From positions 2,733,336-2,797,335 of the forward strand of contig JAQFVV010000014.1 in the NCBI GenBank assembly GCA_028023455.1: DNA of 64,000 nucleotides, read 5' to 3'. The notes below the pieces were generated by a model that worked only from the letters and a program-made list of their open reading frames with translations, was not told the DNA's origin and did not search any database. Numbering within the stretch: the first letter of the stretch is position 1; every line of letters starts with the position of its first letter. Position numbers and translations under genes: made by a program. Positions 53,039 to 64,000 of this stretch are shown one piece after another. This stretch comes from Epiperipatus broadwayi. Taxonomy: Eukaryota > Onychophora > Udeonychophora > Euonychophora > Peripatidae.

Positions 53039-56000
53039 TGTAATGGTCAGATTTGTACACTCATACAACAAAATTCAGATCCCAAGCAAAATACACCAAA
53101 GCTGACTGGAGTGAGGTGGTTGAGATCTCTAATCTGACCAAACTTCAACTCATCTGCCAGTACTCCAAATTTAACACCTTATGAGTGACATCTCTGAGGC
53201 TACACTCAGTCCTCATTTAACCGTGAGCCAGCATAGGACAGGTAGAAACATGAGACTTTAGGTCACTACTAACCTAACTATATGAGTGATATATAGCATT
53301 TAACACTCTATTAATCTTAACTACATAGATGTACACATATAGCATATAACATCATTAAGAAATTGGTGTAATGGACTGTGAAATTGAATAATATTCTGTG
53401 GATTGGACAAGATACTGTGGATTGGTTTGAACTAGAACCTGAGCAAGAAAGATATGCAACCATTTATATTTTAAAAGATTTATTAAAACAATAACAAAAA
53501 TATAAAAGAAAATGTCACAATGGCAAGGGTTGTACAATATTCAATATGGTATTCAATACTGGCAAGCATTTTATAATGGATGGGACTGTTATTAGTACAT
53601 CTATCCCATTTTAATATATTACAATACATGTGTGTGAGAGTGCATAAGTCATGCCTAATCATTTAACATGCTCATCCTATGATTTTGGTTTGCTTAAGTT
53701 ATAAGCTGATAGCTTAGTAGAGATGATGAGTACAGACAGCTTTAAAGTGGCTGTTATATATACTAATAAAGTGAGCAACTAAATAAGCTCAATATCATGC
53801 AGATTCAACCTGATAACCCAGATTCAAATTTCAGTCTAAAGCTGAATCATTAATTAATAGAGGGAAAAGAACTGGTTACCTTTAGATTCACATATATATG
53901 CTATGGCGCTATATAAAATATTAAAGAATAAGCTTGCAGTGCGAGTGAGTGGTTATTCAAGAGCTTCAGCATCAAATGCTCGGTTTGCTCTGAGACCGAT
54001 GGTTTACTGCTATTGATATATGAACATATAAGTTCAGGAACTTGGATTGGCTTTAGGAAAACTCTGGGTCCACATGCTCCAGTTCTAATAAAGATAACCA
54101 TAACCCGAACTAAATAATGGGGGGCTTGTTACCATGTACTCATTTAAAAGATGCAGCAAAATGTAACACATATAAGTGTATTATATAAAGACACACCCAC
54201 AATGCACATAATATATAGAGCAATAAGTATGCATATAATTAATTGCGCCTAAAACAGATAGCTTCTATCTGTCAAACTAACTCAACCCAGTTCTTAAAAT
54301 AGCATTATAATTATGCTAATAAAAGGGACTTGAACTATATAATAAATAATCTAGTTAAGATCCTGAATCTGCATATAAATATTCATAATTAAGGAGGGAA
54401 AATATATTTGATTGGACTTAATACAAACATTAACAAATATACTTTATCATCTCTAGCCAGTATATCCCCTTCTAACTAATAAATATTAAAAGTCATAATA
54501 CGTAAAACTGGCTAAGCAAACCTTGCAAAATGTTATAATATTACAATATATATATATATAACCATGATAACAACGAGCGTTTAGCGATCATTTATTATCA
54601 ATATTATAATTCCGAAACAGTGATTCAATAAATAAATAGTGCTTTTAAAATGTTTAAAGTGGAGATTACAATAATCTCTTTTATAAATTAATTAACTAGT
54701 TTCACTGTTTCGAAAGATGAGCATATTATCACATATTAAACATAAACAAAATGAATTTAAACAAAATATTAAAGTTAGGCAAGACCGTAGCATGTAGGAA
54801 TTTAAGATAATAGATTTCAGACATTTAATGATTACAAGAGGTGAAATCTTTTTGATTCATAAAAGATTTCAGCAGTTTAGAAAATTAAAGTAAAACTTGT
54901 TTCTCTTTTTTTTTTTTGTTACTTTAAAGTAAGTTATTGATTTTAAGAGAGCAGTTGACCAGAAATGATTTTTACAATATATATAAAGTTACACAAGTTT
55001 ACAGAGTTGTTTTTTTTACAATAGGGTAAAAATTAAAGAGTTTTGATAATTTAGATAGAGCATTCTTTTATAGTGGGAGCTAGCTTAGAATTTATAGATT
55101 AAATTTATAGGCTGCAGTCTTTAAAAATATTACCATTGTCTTCTTGGTGAGGCTGGAACAAGGCATCAAACAGTAGCATAATTTCAGTGGCATTTCTTTT
55201 CAGGTAGGTTTTAAATTTCTTCATATCTTTCCCTCATGCAGATTTCTGGAAAATTTGTTCATAGGTATGCTGAAGGAATTGAGAGCATCATCTCGACTCA
55301 AAAGAGCCAGCAAATATTTTATTCTACTCGACCATCTTGGAGTGGACTTCAAAACAATTTACAAGAAAGGCAAGCTAAAAAGACCCCTAACCTAAGAAAT
55401 CTGCAATATTTATATTTCCTCAGATCAAAAACCATCTGACTATCTATTTTAACTCGGAATTCAACTCCCCTCTAGATTTTATAGCTCATAGTCAGTTTCT
55501 TTCTCTGATCTTTTTTTATTTTATTGTCCAAACCTTTACTGGCTTCGATATGGAAAAAGAACTCATTACAATCATAATGAATTTTAGAACAATTGGTTAT
55601 AGCTCAGAAACCATTCGATTCAACTTGAGAATTACTCTAAATTGTTTTAGCACTACTCTGTAAATTTCACAATTCATTTAAATAAAAGTTGCTACAGATA
55701 ATTTAGCAAATATTTAACTGTACATTTTCTAAATAAAATGGATTTTATACAAAATATTATTTATTAAACAAGATATAAATTCTGCAATATATATATATAT
55801 ACAAACATTAATATTACAGTCATTTATATATGGATGTATATGTGACAATACCTATATAACTATGTGAATGCATATAAGACTATGTGATTACATATATAAC
55901 TGTGTGGCTACATATATAACAGTGTGGATACATATATAACTGTGTGGATACATATACACATGTACTAGAGAGTGTTTAAACCCGGCATAGACGTAACTGT

Positions 56001-56048
56001 GGGGACAAATAGGTGAAACAGATATGAGGGCTGGAATATACTGTTTTG
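53039..56048 (+). mobile_element. Dispersed ~3.0-kb repeat, copy B
   Basis: Direct-orientation homologue of 1033-3911, about three-quarters identical by eye over the well-aligned part. It starts TGTAATGGTCAGATTT and ends near CTGTTTTG. The word CATG precedes it (53035-53038) and follows it (56049-56052), a possible 4-bp target-site duplication. Its far end is CTGTTTTG where copy A has CTGTTTCA. An internal inverted motif, CGAAACAGTGA against TCACTGTTTCG (about 54613-54713), is present in decayed form in copy A (2511-2618). The central part (about 55130-55790) is poorly conserved. Frames at 53901-54101 and 55236-55439 have no counterpart in copy A and are not called genes. Confidence 0.7.
55841..55959 (+). 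repeat. 20-bp minisatellite, ~6 units
   Basis: Units of the form CTGTGTGGATACATATATAA begin at 55860, 55880, 55900, 55920 and 55940, with a 19-bp related unit before them. Copy A of the host repeat has only about one unit at the matching place (near 3785-3825), so the array expanded after the copies separated. Confidence 0.9.
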
Positions 56049-56450
56049 CATGATCATAACAGAGATACAGAAAGTTGTAAAAAAAATTAAATTAAGAATT
56101 GTAAAAGGAAGTAGGACATGTGAAATTGCAGAATAAAATTGAACAAATTAAAGACTGCTTTTTTTGTCCAATCAAAATAAAAGTAATAATAAAAAAAATA
56201 TTATAATCATAATTTTTTGAAACTTTTTATCTTTTTGTAATTATTGCATATTAATATCTTTTATCCAGATAAAAGTAAATGTTATTTTGCAGAAATATCA
56301 TAATTGTATACTTAAATATTTTATACAATTATTCCCAGAACTTTTATGAATTATAAAACATCTTTTGCCAGTGAAAACATTTATTTCAATATATGTGTGT
56401 GAGTAAATAATACATGAAAGCAATTCACTCCTATTGTCAAACAAGATAAA

Positions 56451-56900
56451 TAATGTCAAAAATCTTACTCTGATGTCAGGACAATCTTTTTTTAAAAATA
56501 AAGATGGATATCCACTTTTATCTTTGGTGTAATATGTTTATATAGATTCTAAAGATTGCAACTTGAATAAAGAGAGTGAGATTTTTTGATTCAAAGAATT
56601 TTAAATTAATCTCATTAAACAGGCAAATATAAACTGTTTTGAAAGCAGACTCAGAAATAGTCAATTTTAACTTTCAAACTGCATTGAAACTAAGTATTAC
56701 TTAGATAATAAAACTTATAATGCTCAAGGCTGGATAGGTTTATAAATGGGAATAATACATGAAACAATATCAAGAATCTCAATCAGATATCAAGGCAACC
56801 TTTTTTTAAAATAAAGTTGGATATTCATTTTGGTCTATAGTCTAATATGTTTATATAGACCCTAAAGATGCAATTTGACTGTAGAGTGTGTCATTTCATT
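56451..56900. repeat. Direct duplication, period ~311 bp
   Basis: About 56451-56585 resembles 56762-56900: CTTTTTTTAAAA, AATATGTTTATATAGA and CTAAAGAT words occur in the same order. The intervening ~175 bp is not part of the similarity, so this may be a tandem array with one decayed half. No coding content. Confidence 0.6.
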
Positions 56901-57125
56901 TAACTAAAATTATCCTCTTTATTATTTTGTGGATATTTTAGCCAGTTTTAAATAGCAAGATGATGATAATTTCCATTCAAGCAAAAATTAACATTATTTT
57001 TGACTTTCACTGAGCAATCCGTTTGGAACTTACTTTATTTTTTAATTTAAGAATATCTTCTGAAAACATCTTGAATATATCCTAGAGTTATTGATTTACT
57101 TAAATATGATTTTTCCATAACATGT

Positions 57126-57592
57126 TAAAAGTGGATTGAAACCCGTTTTTATTTTGCATGAGAATATAACGAATAAATATTGAATTGCCAACACAGGCAT
57201 GGAGCTCCATATATTTGACATTTTATCTGACCTGATGAGAAAAGGCTGTTCATGAAATGCATGCATTGTGAAAGAGAGTGGTTTGAGTTTTTGCACTGGT
57301 GGATGTTCAAATGATGAGAATATTGATGAAAACCAAAACCAGGAAAATATTTCTGCAGAGCAGTGATTATTCAATTCTCTTACAAATTTGTTAAAACTGG
57401 ATAGAAACATTCCCTATTTTGTGAGAAAGTGATATAATGGAATGTATTGAGTTTCTAACATAGGCATGGAGATGCAGGAGTTTTATAATTCTAGATCACT
57501 TAATGAGTGAAGGGTGTTCGTGAAATAAATGTGTAATTAAAGAGGGTGTTCTGAGTTTCCATCCAAGTAGATGTTTGTGATATGATAGAACT
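57126..57592. repeat. Diverged tandem duplication, period ~257 bp
   Basis: 57126-57330 aligns with about 57383-57592: TAAAAGTGGATTGAAAC against TAAAACTGGATAGAAAC, CACAGGCATGGAG against CATAGGCATGGAG, and GTTCATGAAAT against GTTCGTGAAAT. The 104-codon minus frame at 57096-57410 spans this repeat and is disrupted in the second copy, so it is not called a gene. Confidence 0.7.
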
Positions 57593-59659
57593 GAGATGAG
57601 GGATGCACTGATAAAAATAAAGGAATATTTGAAAATAGTTCCTTTAATATTTGTAGTTAAATATATGACTGCTGCCTGTTGTTTCTGATATATATTTTAA
57701 TTAAATCAATATAGAAAGTTATTAAATTTATAATGATTTCCTTTTATAATTTTTGATATATTATAATCAGAATAGACTAATCCGTCAATATACTAAATTC
57801 ATCTTAGTGGGTTATCATGCAAGAAGGCCTAAGAGCTTGGGGAAACCCTTTTGATTATTATTTATAAAAATATTATTTCCAATAATTAATTATTTATCAT
57901 ACTAAAAAAAAATGGTATTATTTTTTTTAAATAAAAACTTACAAATCTGCAGTTGAAGACGGTTTTAGAAAAGTATATATATATCATTGTTAGTATTATT
58001 TAAACGATTCTAAGCTTGATTTACATAATATTATTCATTTAGATTTGCAAATACTATTTTTCAAATTGAAATATATATTTAAATAGTTTGAGAAAACGCT
58101 TTAATCAGCAAAATTTTGAATTATATATGATAGTTGTCAGAATGTTTTGCTTAATAATGTAGAAATTGGCAATATTTCACCTTAAAATGTATTATTTAAA
58201 AATGATTTTATACTTAAATTTGTAAAATTATAAAAAGTAGAATATAAATATATAAGTATGTGAAATATAATATACTAAGGCATGAGTTTATTTTTAACAA
58301 ACTTTAAATGAAGAGAATATTTCTAAAAAAATAAGTATCATGTTAAACTAAATTTTTTTCATCCACTATTGATTATAGATTAGTATACATTTAACTATGC
58401 TGTGAAGAAAAAAAACTGAATTTATTTTTTTATTATTCCAAATTTAGAATAGTTAAATCTCTCCTCTTCTCATTATGTAAAATAATACGATTTCAACTTT
58501 GATTTGAATCTTTAAACTTCATTTAAAAAAGAAAAAAAAAAAAAACATTCAAAATAGTTTTAAAAATCTTTTGTTAATAACAAATTTAAATTTAAGGAGT
58601 TATTTTTTTTACAAATTTCTTGACAATCCACTAATTCAGAAACATTTGTACAAAATTTCAAACAAAAGTAAAATTTTTTGTATTTTTTCTTAACCTTTTT
58701 TAAACACTATTTAAGCATGAGTATTATAATCTAATTATTAAATTTCCAGGAAACTGACTTTCATAGCAAATCGTTTTTTTCTCTCTCCAACAATTATTTG
58801 CTTTATAAAAAAAAAAAGATATTGGCATTAGTTTTATGTTAACTTGTAAATTTCTTCCAAGTCTGTCTACTTATCTTTTAGTTGCATAGCTTTAATAAAT
58901 TTCCTTTTAAATATTAATTTTCAATATTAGTAAACAAAGCGGTGTAAATATAGAGATAAAATAATAGTAATAAAATCAGCTTTATATAAGAAACTAAATT
59001 TTATTCCTGCACATATAAAATAAGTTATGCATTAAAAATTGAAATATTTCAAACATTGAGTTGATGTGGGATTTTTTTAAGTCTTACCCCCGAGGTAGAT
59101 TTAACAATAGGGTATGATAACGAAATCAATGATACATTTTAAATATTATTAGTGATAGTTTATATTTGTTTGGAACTTTTTTGATATCATGCAACTTATC
59201 ATCTCACATTTAGAGTTACATAAAATACATGGTTACCTTACACTATATAGATGTATGCACTACATGATTTGAAGCAGTGATGTGGGTGATAGATTCTGGA
59301 ACTCAAGCTCCATGTCTCATAGTCCAGTCCTATCTTTTCCAGTACTCAAGTTACATACTTCTGGGCAGTAAACTATTGAATTATAAAAATAGATATGATT
59401 ATATATATATATTAAATTTCTCTTGGATTATAAACAACTATTGCTGTAAAAACAATAAGACATGTTAAAAACATTACTATTGTTCTAATGGATAGATAGA
59501 GATTGAAATCAACCTGATAGTGAAATAAATAATCTGAATCCTGTTGTAATTCATACTTATGTCATCATGTTTGTTTGTTTCACATGTATGTGAATATTTA
59601 TGTATTTTCGCACAAACACACACATATATATTTATATTGTTATTTATTTTACATACGTA
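57593..59659. other. Non-coding stretch, probably intronic
   Basis: No exon found, although a FANCJ exon carrying helicase motif VI would be expected somewhere upstream of 60072. The 59277-59468 frame has no recognisable domain. Confidence 0.4.
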
Positions 59660-59880
59660 TTTATATTAATTATAAAAAATTGGGCTGAAAATATTCAAGA
59701 CTTAAATTTTAATTGTAAACATATTCTTACCAAATGTTATTTATAGGTATTTATGCATTGTATTCATATACATATATCATAATTTATTTTGTGTATGTAT
59801 GTCAGTATATATTAATTTTAAAAATTGAGCTACAAATATTCAAGATTTAGCTTTTAGATGTAAAAATGTAGTTAACAAAT
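59660..59880. repeat. Diverged tandem duplication, period ~145 bp
   Basis: TATTAATTATAAAAAATTGG (near 59664) and TATTAATTTTAAAAATTGAG (near 59809) open two blocks that continue with GCTGAAAATATTCAAGA and GCTACAAATATTCAAGA and end near ACCAAATG and AACAAATG. Confidence 0.65.
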
Positions 59881-60071
59881 GCCATATATTATATGAAAAT
59901 ATCTGCCATTACATTTGAATTTAAAAAAGCATATTTCATTTGATGATAATCATTTTTCGCCCTGTTTACTATAAGTAGGTGTATCTGTCACAAATGACAT
60001 CAAACAGACTTGACCACCATGCTTGTATTTGTTTAATGTTTCAACTCCTCCTGTTTGTTTTCTCTTGACAG

Positions 60072-60139
60072 GCAAGACTGGGGAGCATTGATACTGGTTG
60101 ATGCACGTTTCGCCAAGAATCCTAAGAAATACATCAAAG
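60072..60139 (+). CDS. BRIP1: Internal exon of a FANCJ/BRIP1-like DNA helicase
   Basis: FANCJ (BRIP1) is a nuclear iron-sulfur superfamily 2 5'-3' DNA helicase that works with BRCA1 in crosslink repair and unwinds G-quadruplexes. The exon is 68 bp: one base, 22 codons, one base. It encodes QDWGALILVDARF followed by AKNPKKYIK. As I recall the human protein, NDWGALILVDDRF and a N-P-x-x-Y-I-x-G run follow helicase motif VI (QALGRCIRHR); both features are matched here, and the G left at the exon end would open the next glycine codon. A long pyrimidine tract with ACAG precedes it and GTAAGG follows it. Read-through would add a non-family tail, supporting splicing at 60139. DDX11 and RTEL1 are related, but this stretch fits FANCJ best. 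No neighbouring exon was found, so the flanking introns look long. Confidence 0.78.
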
Positions 60140-60738
60140 GTAAGGATGAGTGGCGCCACTCTTTACTGCCATTGGCTAATTTTGAAATTAGGTGTTACTT
60201 TTTAAAGGATTTCTGCCAAAAAAATGTACGTATTAACAAGATTTCTATTACTGCAAATGTTAAGTAGAATATATTTTTATAATAATAAAAATGATAATTT
60301 TTAAAGGTTTTTATCTCTAAAATACTAATTGATTAAAAGTATAAAGTTAGTTATTAAAAGTATATAACTAAGAAATCTTTTATTTTCGTGTAATTATTGT
60401 TGAAATAATAAAAAATAGGAGAATTATACTAATAATATATATTTCCCATATAATTATAATAGTAATTATTTCTTTTAATTTTAGAAGGAAAATAACTACC
60501 AAACTTTTTTATAAAAAATTAAGTTGTACATTAATAAATTTTATATTATATCGACCAAGTAAAAAGATTAATTATTTTAATTATTATAAATAAGTATGTT
60601 TTTACTAGTTAACTATAGTGTAGATATTTGATCTTATGAATAAGCTGTAATATTTTGTAACAATTGAAAATTATTTGCTAACTGCTTAACATACCTTAGT
60701 TCGTTTTAGAACTTTATATTTGAATATATATACTGTAT

Positions 60739-60923
60739 AATCAAAATTACCCCAAATTCACAACTCAACCAGACTTGTCAAGAAAATTAACTCTAAAACA
60801 CTACCAATGATTTCACTGTTACAAGCAAACTTTTCAAGTGTAGCAGTGAAACCATTGATAGTGTTTTAGAATTTATTTTCTTGGGGAGTCTGATTGAGTT
60901 CTGAATTTGGAATAATTTTGATT
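60739..60923. mobile_element. Foldback, 85-bp arms, just downstream of the helicase exon
   Basis: 60739-60823 and 60839-60923 are close reverse complements (for example AATCAAAATTA against TAATTTTGATT, and CTAAAACACTA against TAGTGTTTTAG) with a 15-bp loop. If the helicase exon is real, this foldback is intronic and in its transcript, where it would form a long hairpin. No protein coding. Confidence 0.9.
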
Positions 60924-63900
60924 ACTTATTGTCTAGTTTCGCTTTATGCTTTTAATATATATATAAGAATTGTTTAAAAAAATCTTTAATAAATCATGAA
61001 TATTTTAATGACATTAAAGTGCATATTATATTTTTAATAAAACTAATTAATTTAATTAGATAAAATGTAAATTTATTACTGCATTTTTTTTTTTTTTTGC
61101 AAAATAAATTTAAAATCTCTTTAGTTCTCTAATACTGCGATTAGTTGCTCAATAAGTAAAGCTTTGTGTTAGTGCAGGAGAGCACTACAATCAAGAATCG
61201 ATCTGAGACTCTTTTTGCTCACCATCAGATGATTGTATTTACTAAATCACTTGATAACAACTACTGTTATAATAATTTCATTTAGTATTTATAATTTTTA
61301 ATAGATTTAAAATTTTTATTTTACTTAACCTTTTACAGTATGGTTATAAGAAAATTTGTATTTAACACTATCATATTTTAAATAAATGAATATAAACTTC
61401 AGAAAAAGTCAAATGACTAAATGCATTTTTATTCTACATAACTTAAATAAAGCATTTATGCTAAATACGAAACATGAAAATATAACTCAAGAAATATACT
61501 ATAATAAGAGAAAGACACAATACGAATATACAAATATACAATATCTTCTCTGGTTCTGCATAAACTCATACATTATTCAAATAAATGAATTACTCATGAC
61601 AGGGAATAGATAATGCTTTAAAATTATATAGTATTAGAAAATAGTAAATATTCTGTGAATTTCTGGATATTACAGTTTACAAATAGTGCATAAAAATATA
61701 TCTGACAAAAATGCATAATATAAATAAATAAAATATATATTATAGCATAAAATTATTTAAAATTATATCCATATTAATAAAAATAAATAATTAAAAGTCT
61801 TTCATTTTGAAGGTTCTACCATTCACCAGGATACAGTTCTGCAATTATCATTCTATAAACATAGAAAAAAAATTCCCAATGCTGAAAACACCTCAAACTT
61901 AAAATTATATGTACAGCATTCAAAAGGTTTTCTATAATCATGAGATTTCCTAGTAAGCATGAGCAGATAAATATATCAATAGCCATTCAACTTTTGACAA
62001 AAGAATATTTAAATTTATTGTCAGCAATCTCTTGTATAATATATTAGCTTTTCATTAATTCGTGTAAAATATATAATTCAAAAAGTTAATTGTATAATAA
62101 ACTTGAAAAATAATTTGCTTAAGGGTATTCTATATTTTTATAACATATATGACATCCAGTTATTTGGCAGTTTGCAGCTGAACTACAATAATAGTAACTT
62201 TTATAAACATGTTTCATTATGATAGTAAAATATTAATTTTTAAACATAAATAGTCCAGCAATAATTTTTAAAGGAAAATGTAAGTTAATAATTTTCATTT
62301 CACAGACTTGAAAGATATTTTTCCTACCTCTATTCTGTATTAGTTTGGCAAGTGAATGTTTTTCTTCAGCTGCTAAAATGGCAAATAAATAATTAAAATG
62401 TCATCTGAAAATCAAAAAAGAGTTTCTGCCATCTGGGATTTTAATAATCCATTAAAATAATGAATTATTCTAAAGAAAATCATTGTTTAAAGGTAAAATA
62501 ATATTGAAATAAATATATTATTAAATATATGTTGCTGAAGAATAAACATTTTAAAGACTTTTAATAAATTTCTTATTTTTTTTAGCATATTCCACTAATT
62601 AAGCAAAAGCATTTTAAAATATTAAGAATTGCTATGAAATACTGCATAAGCATAAAGTCTTTATCAGTATTAATAATATGGCACAAAGAATATTGTAAAT
62701 AAAAAATTGATAATTAATAAAAGTTTTTACATAAGTCTGGAGATTCATAGAAAATTTCCTTGAAATTACTAATTCTGCATAAGAATAACTTAATAACTGT
62801 TAAAAAATAATTATTCAAACTTTCCATCATGTTTAATAGTGATGTAGATTTTAGTCTTCTTAGTAATCATTAGCTTAAAGCTCTAACACTTGGATTACAA
62901 CTTATTTAGAGTTACATACTACTTTAACAAAATAACATTGATTAAAAATAATTAAACTGAGAATTATTAAAAATAATTACTTCTGCAACTAGATAAGTAA
63001 TTAAAGAAAAGAATAAAAGTAATAGTAAGCAAGTGTGTGCAACATCTTTCTCTTTTATATTTATCATGTGATTGATTTTGATGATTAAAACTGACATTTT
63101 AGATCACTCACTTCACTTTCTTTATTAGAGTTTAAAGATTAATTTGACATTCTGAGAAACAAGGCTTAAAAAACTCATTTACATAACTGTCTAGACTGTT
63201 GCTTAAAAATATCAAATAATAAGATAGTTATTTATGAAACTAAAAATTATTACAATAAAATAAAATATTACATAATAAATTGTTTTGAATAGAATATGAA
63301 TTTACATTTCCTCTTTGTTAACCATTCTACACAATATCTAATATGTGAAGTTTTCCATAATACTTTTCATTGTTTTGAATTAAAGAAATTTAAGCTTTAA
63401 ATATTACAAGGAAGTGAAAGCTAACATTTAAAATGAAAGCACACTCATGCACAATCTGTTTTTCTTTCTTTGAAAACTAATAAGTTTTAATAATAAAAAA
63501 TCAATTCTTTATCTTCTTTTAATTAACATAGCTTAAGTTTATTTCCACTGACTTAATCTTATTGCATTAAGAAAAATATACTTTTATTAACAAATGATTT
63601 AAATAAAAAAGCTTTTTATAAACAAATAAATTAAGTACTAATACTTAACATTAAAGATTTAAATTCAGTTATGTTTAAAGTTTACTTTCAACATTGAATT
63701 TTAATATACTAGAAGATATATTAAAATAATTTTAACTTTTAATAGCTTTAACATTAATTTATTAATATGCCTAATTTAAGCTATTGGAAGTCATTTATAT
63801 CCACAGATAGGCTTATATCACTACAGTAAAAAATATTTTAAATAACTTTAAAAATACTTAAGACTTTAAAATTTCTCAAAAATGATTTAAAGCACAAACT

Positions 63901-64000
63901 AACATTTAACTATCAAGTCCTGATAAATTGACTTGTGGTAGAAGTTAATTTATTGGAAATAATTTTTTATATAAAACAATTTGATTGCTGGAACTTTAGC
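60924..64000. other. Probably intronic, no exon found; possible tRNA-derived relic
   Basis: No downstream FANCJ exon was recognised. Near 61140-61200, TAGTTGCTCAATAAGTAAAGC resembles a tRNA D-arm/A-box and AGAATCGATCT a weak B-box about 40 bp later, so a decayed tRNA-derived SINE is possible but weakly supported. The remainder is very AT-rich. Confidence 0.35.

Noticed and set aside
55841-55959. CRISPR-like array
   Set aside because: Units are contiguous with no spacers and the genome is eukaryotic; it is a minisatellite.
57096-57410. 104-codon minus-strand frame
   Set aside because: Lies in one copy of a tandem duplication and is broken in the other copy; no domain recognised.

Overview
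This is eukaryotic, almost certainly animal, nuclear DNA. It is very AT-rich by eye, has no operon-like gene packing, and carries non-LTR retrotransposons, a DNA-transposon relic, long inverted repeats and microsatellites. The one host-gene segment I can name is a 68-bp exon at 60072-60139 (+) of a FANCJ/BRIP1-type DNA helicase, with good splice sites. The phylum cannot be fixed from the window. The repeat content fits an invertebrate with an AT-rich, repeat-laden genome, but that is inference.

Layout. 1-22.5 kb: mostly non-coding AT-rich DNA holding copy A of a ~2.9-kb dispersed repeat (1033-3911), several diverged local tandem duplications (periods near 185-200 bp and 280-306 bp), two foldbacks (8967-9127, 10096-10210) and one arm of a foldback family (18985-19390). 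22.5-26.7 kb: a nearly full-length RTE-like LINE on the minus strand, broken by frameshifts, followed by a minus-strand hAT transposase relic. 28.0-29.9 kb: a ~275-bp foldback and a perfect TAA microsatellite of about 417 bp. 33.5-40.3 kb: a 65-bp tandem duplication, then a long two-ORF LINE on the minus strand (CCHC-bearing ORF1; endonuclease/RT ORF2 with a YMDD box). 40.5-44.7 kb: an unidentified exon-like segment, a small RT relic and a 5'-truncated RTE-like LINE on the plus strand. 44.7-53 kb: non-coding, with two foldbacks (47511-47845, with a Pol III B-box-like core; 51321-51924). 53.0-56.0 kb: copy B of the dispersed repeat with an expanded 20-bp minisatellite. 56-64 kb: tandem duplications, the FANCJ-like exon and a foldback just downstream of it.

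Interpretation. The simplest reading is that at least the right end of the window is intronic DNA of a FANCJ/BRIP1-like gene on the plus strand. No neighbouring exon was found, so how far the gene extends into the window is unknown. The transposon genes are all damaged, so none is expected to make a working protein, and I see no set of genes acting together. The most unusual structure is the density of long foldbacks (six in 64 kb). Three loci share a conserved ~28-nt tail (10.2, 19.0 and 51.9 kb), which points to one non-autonomous element family.
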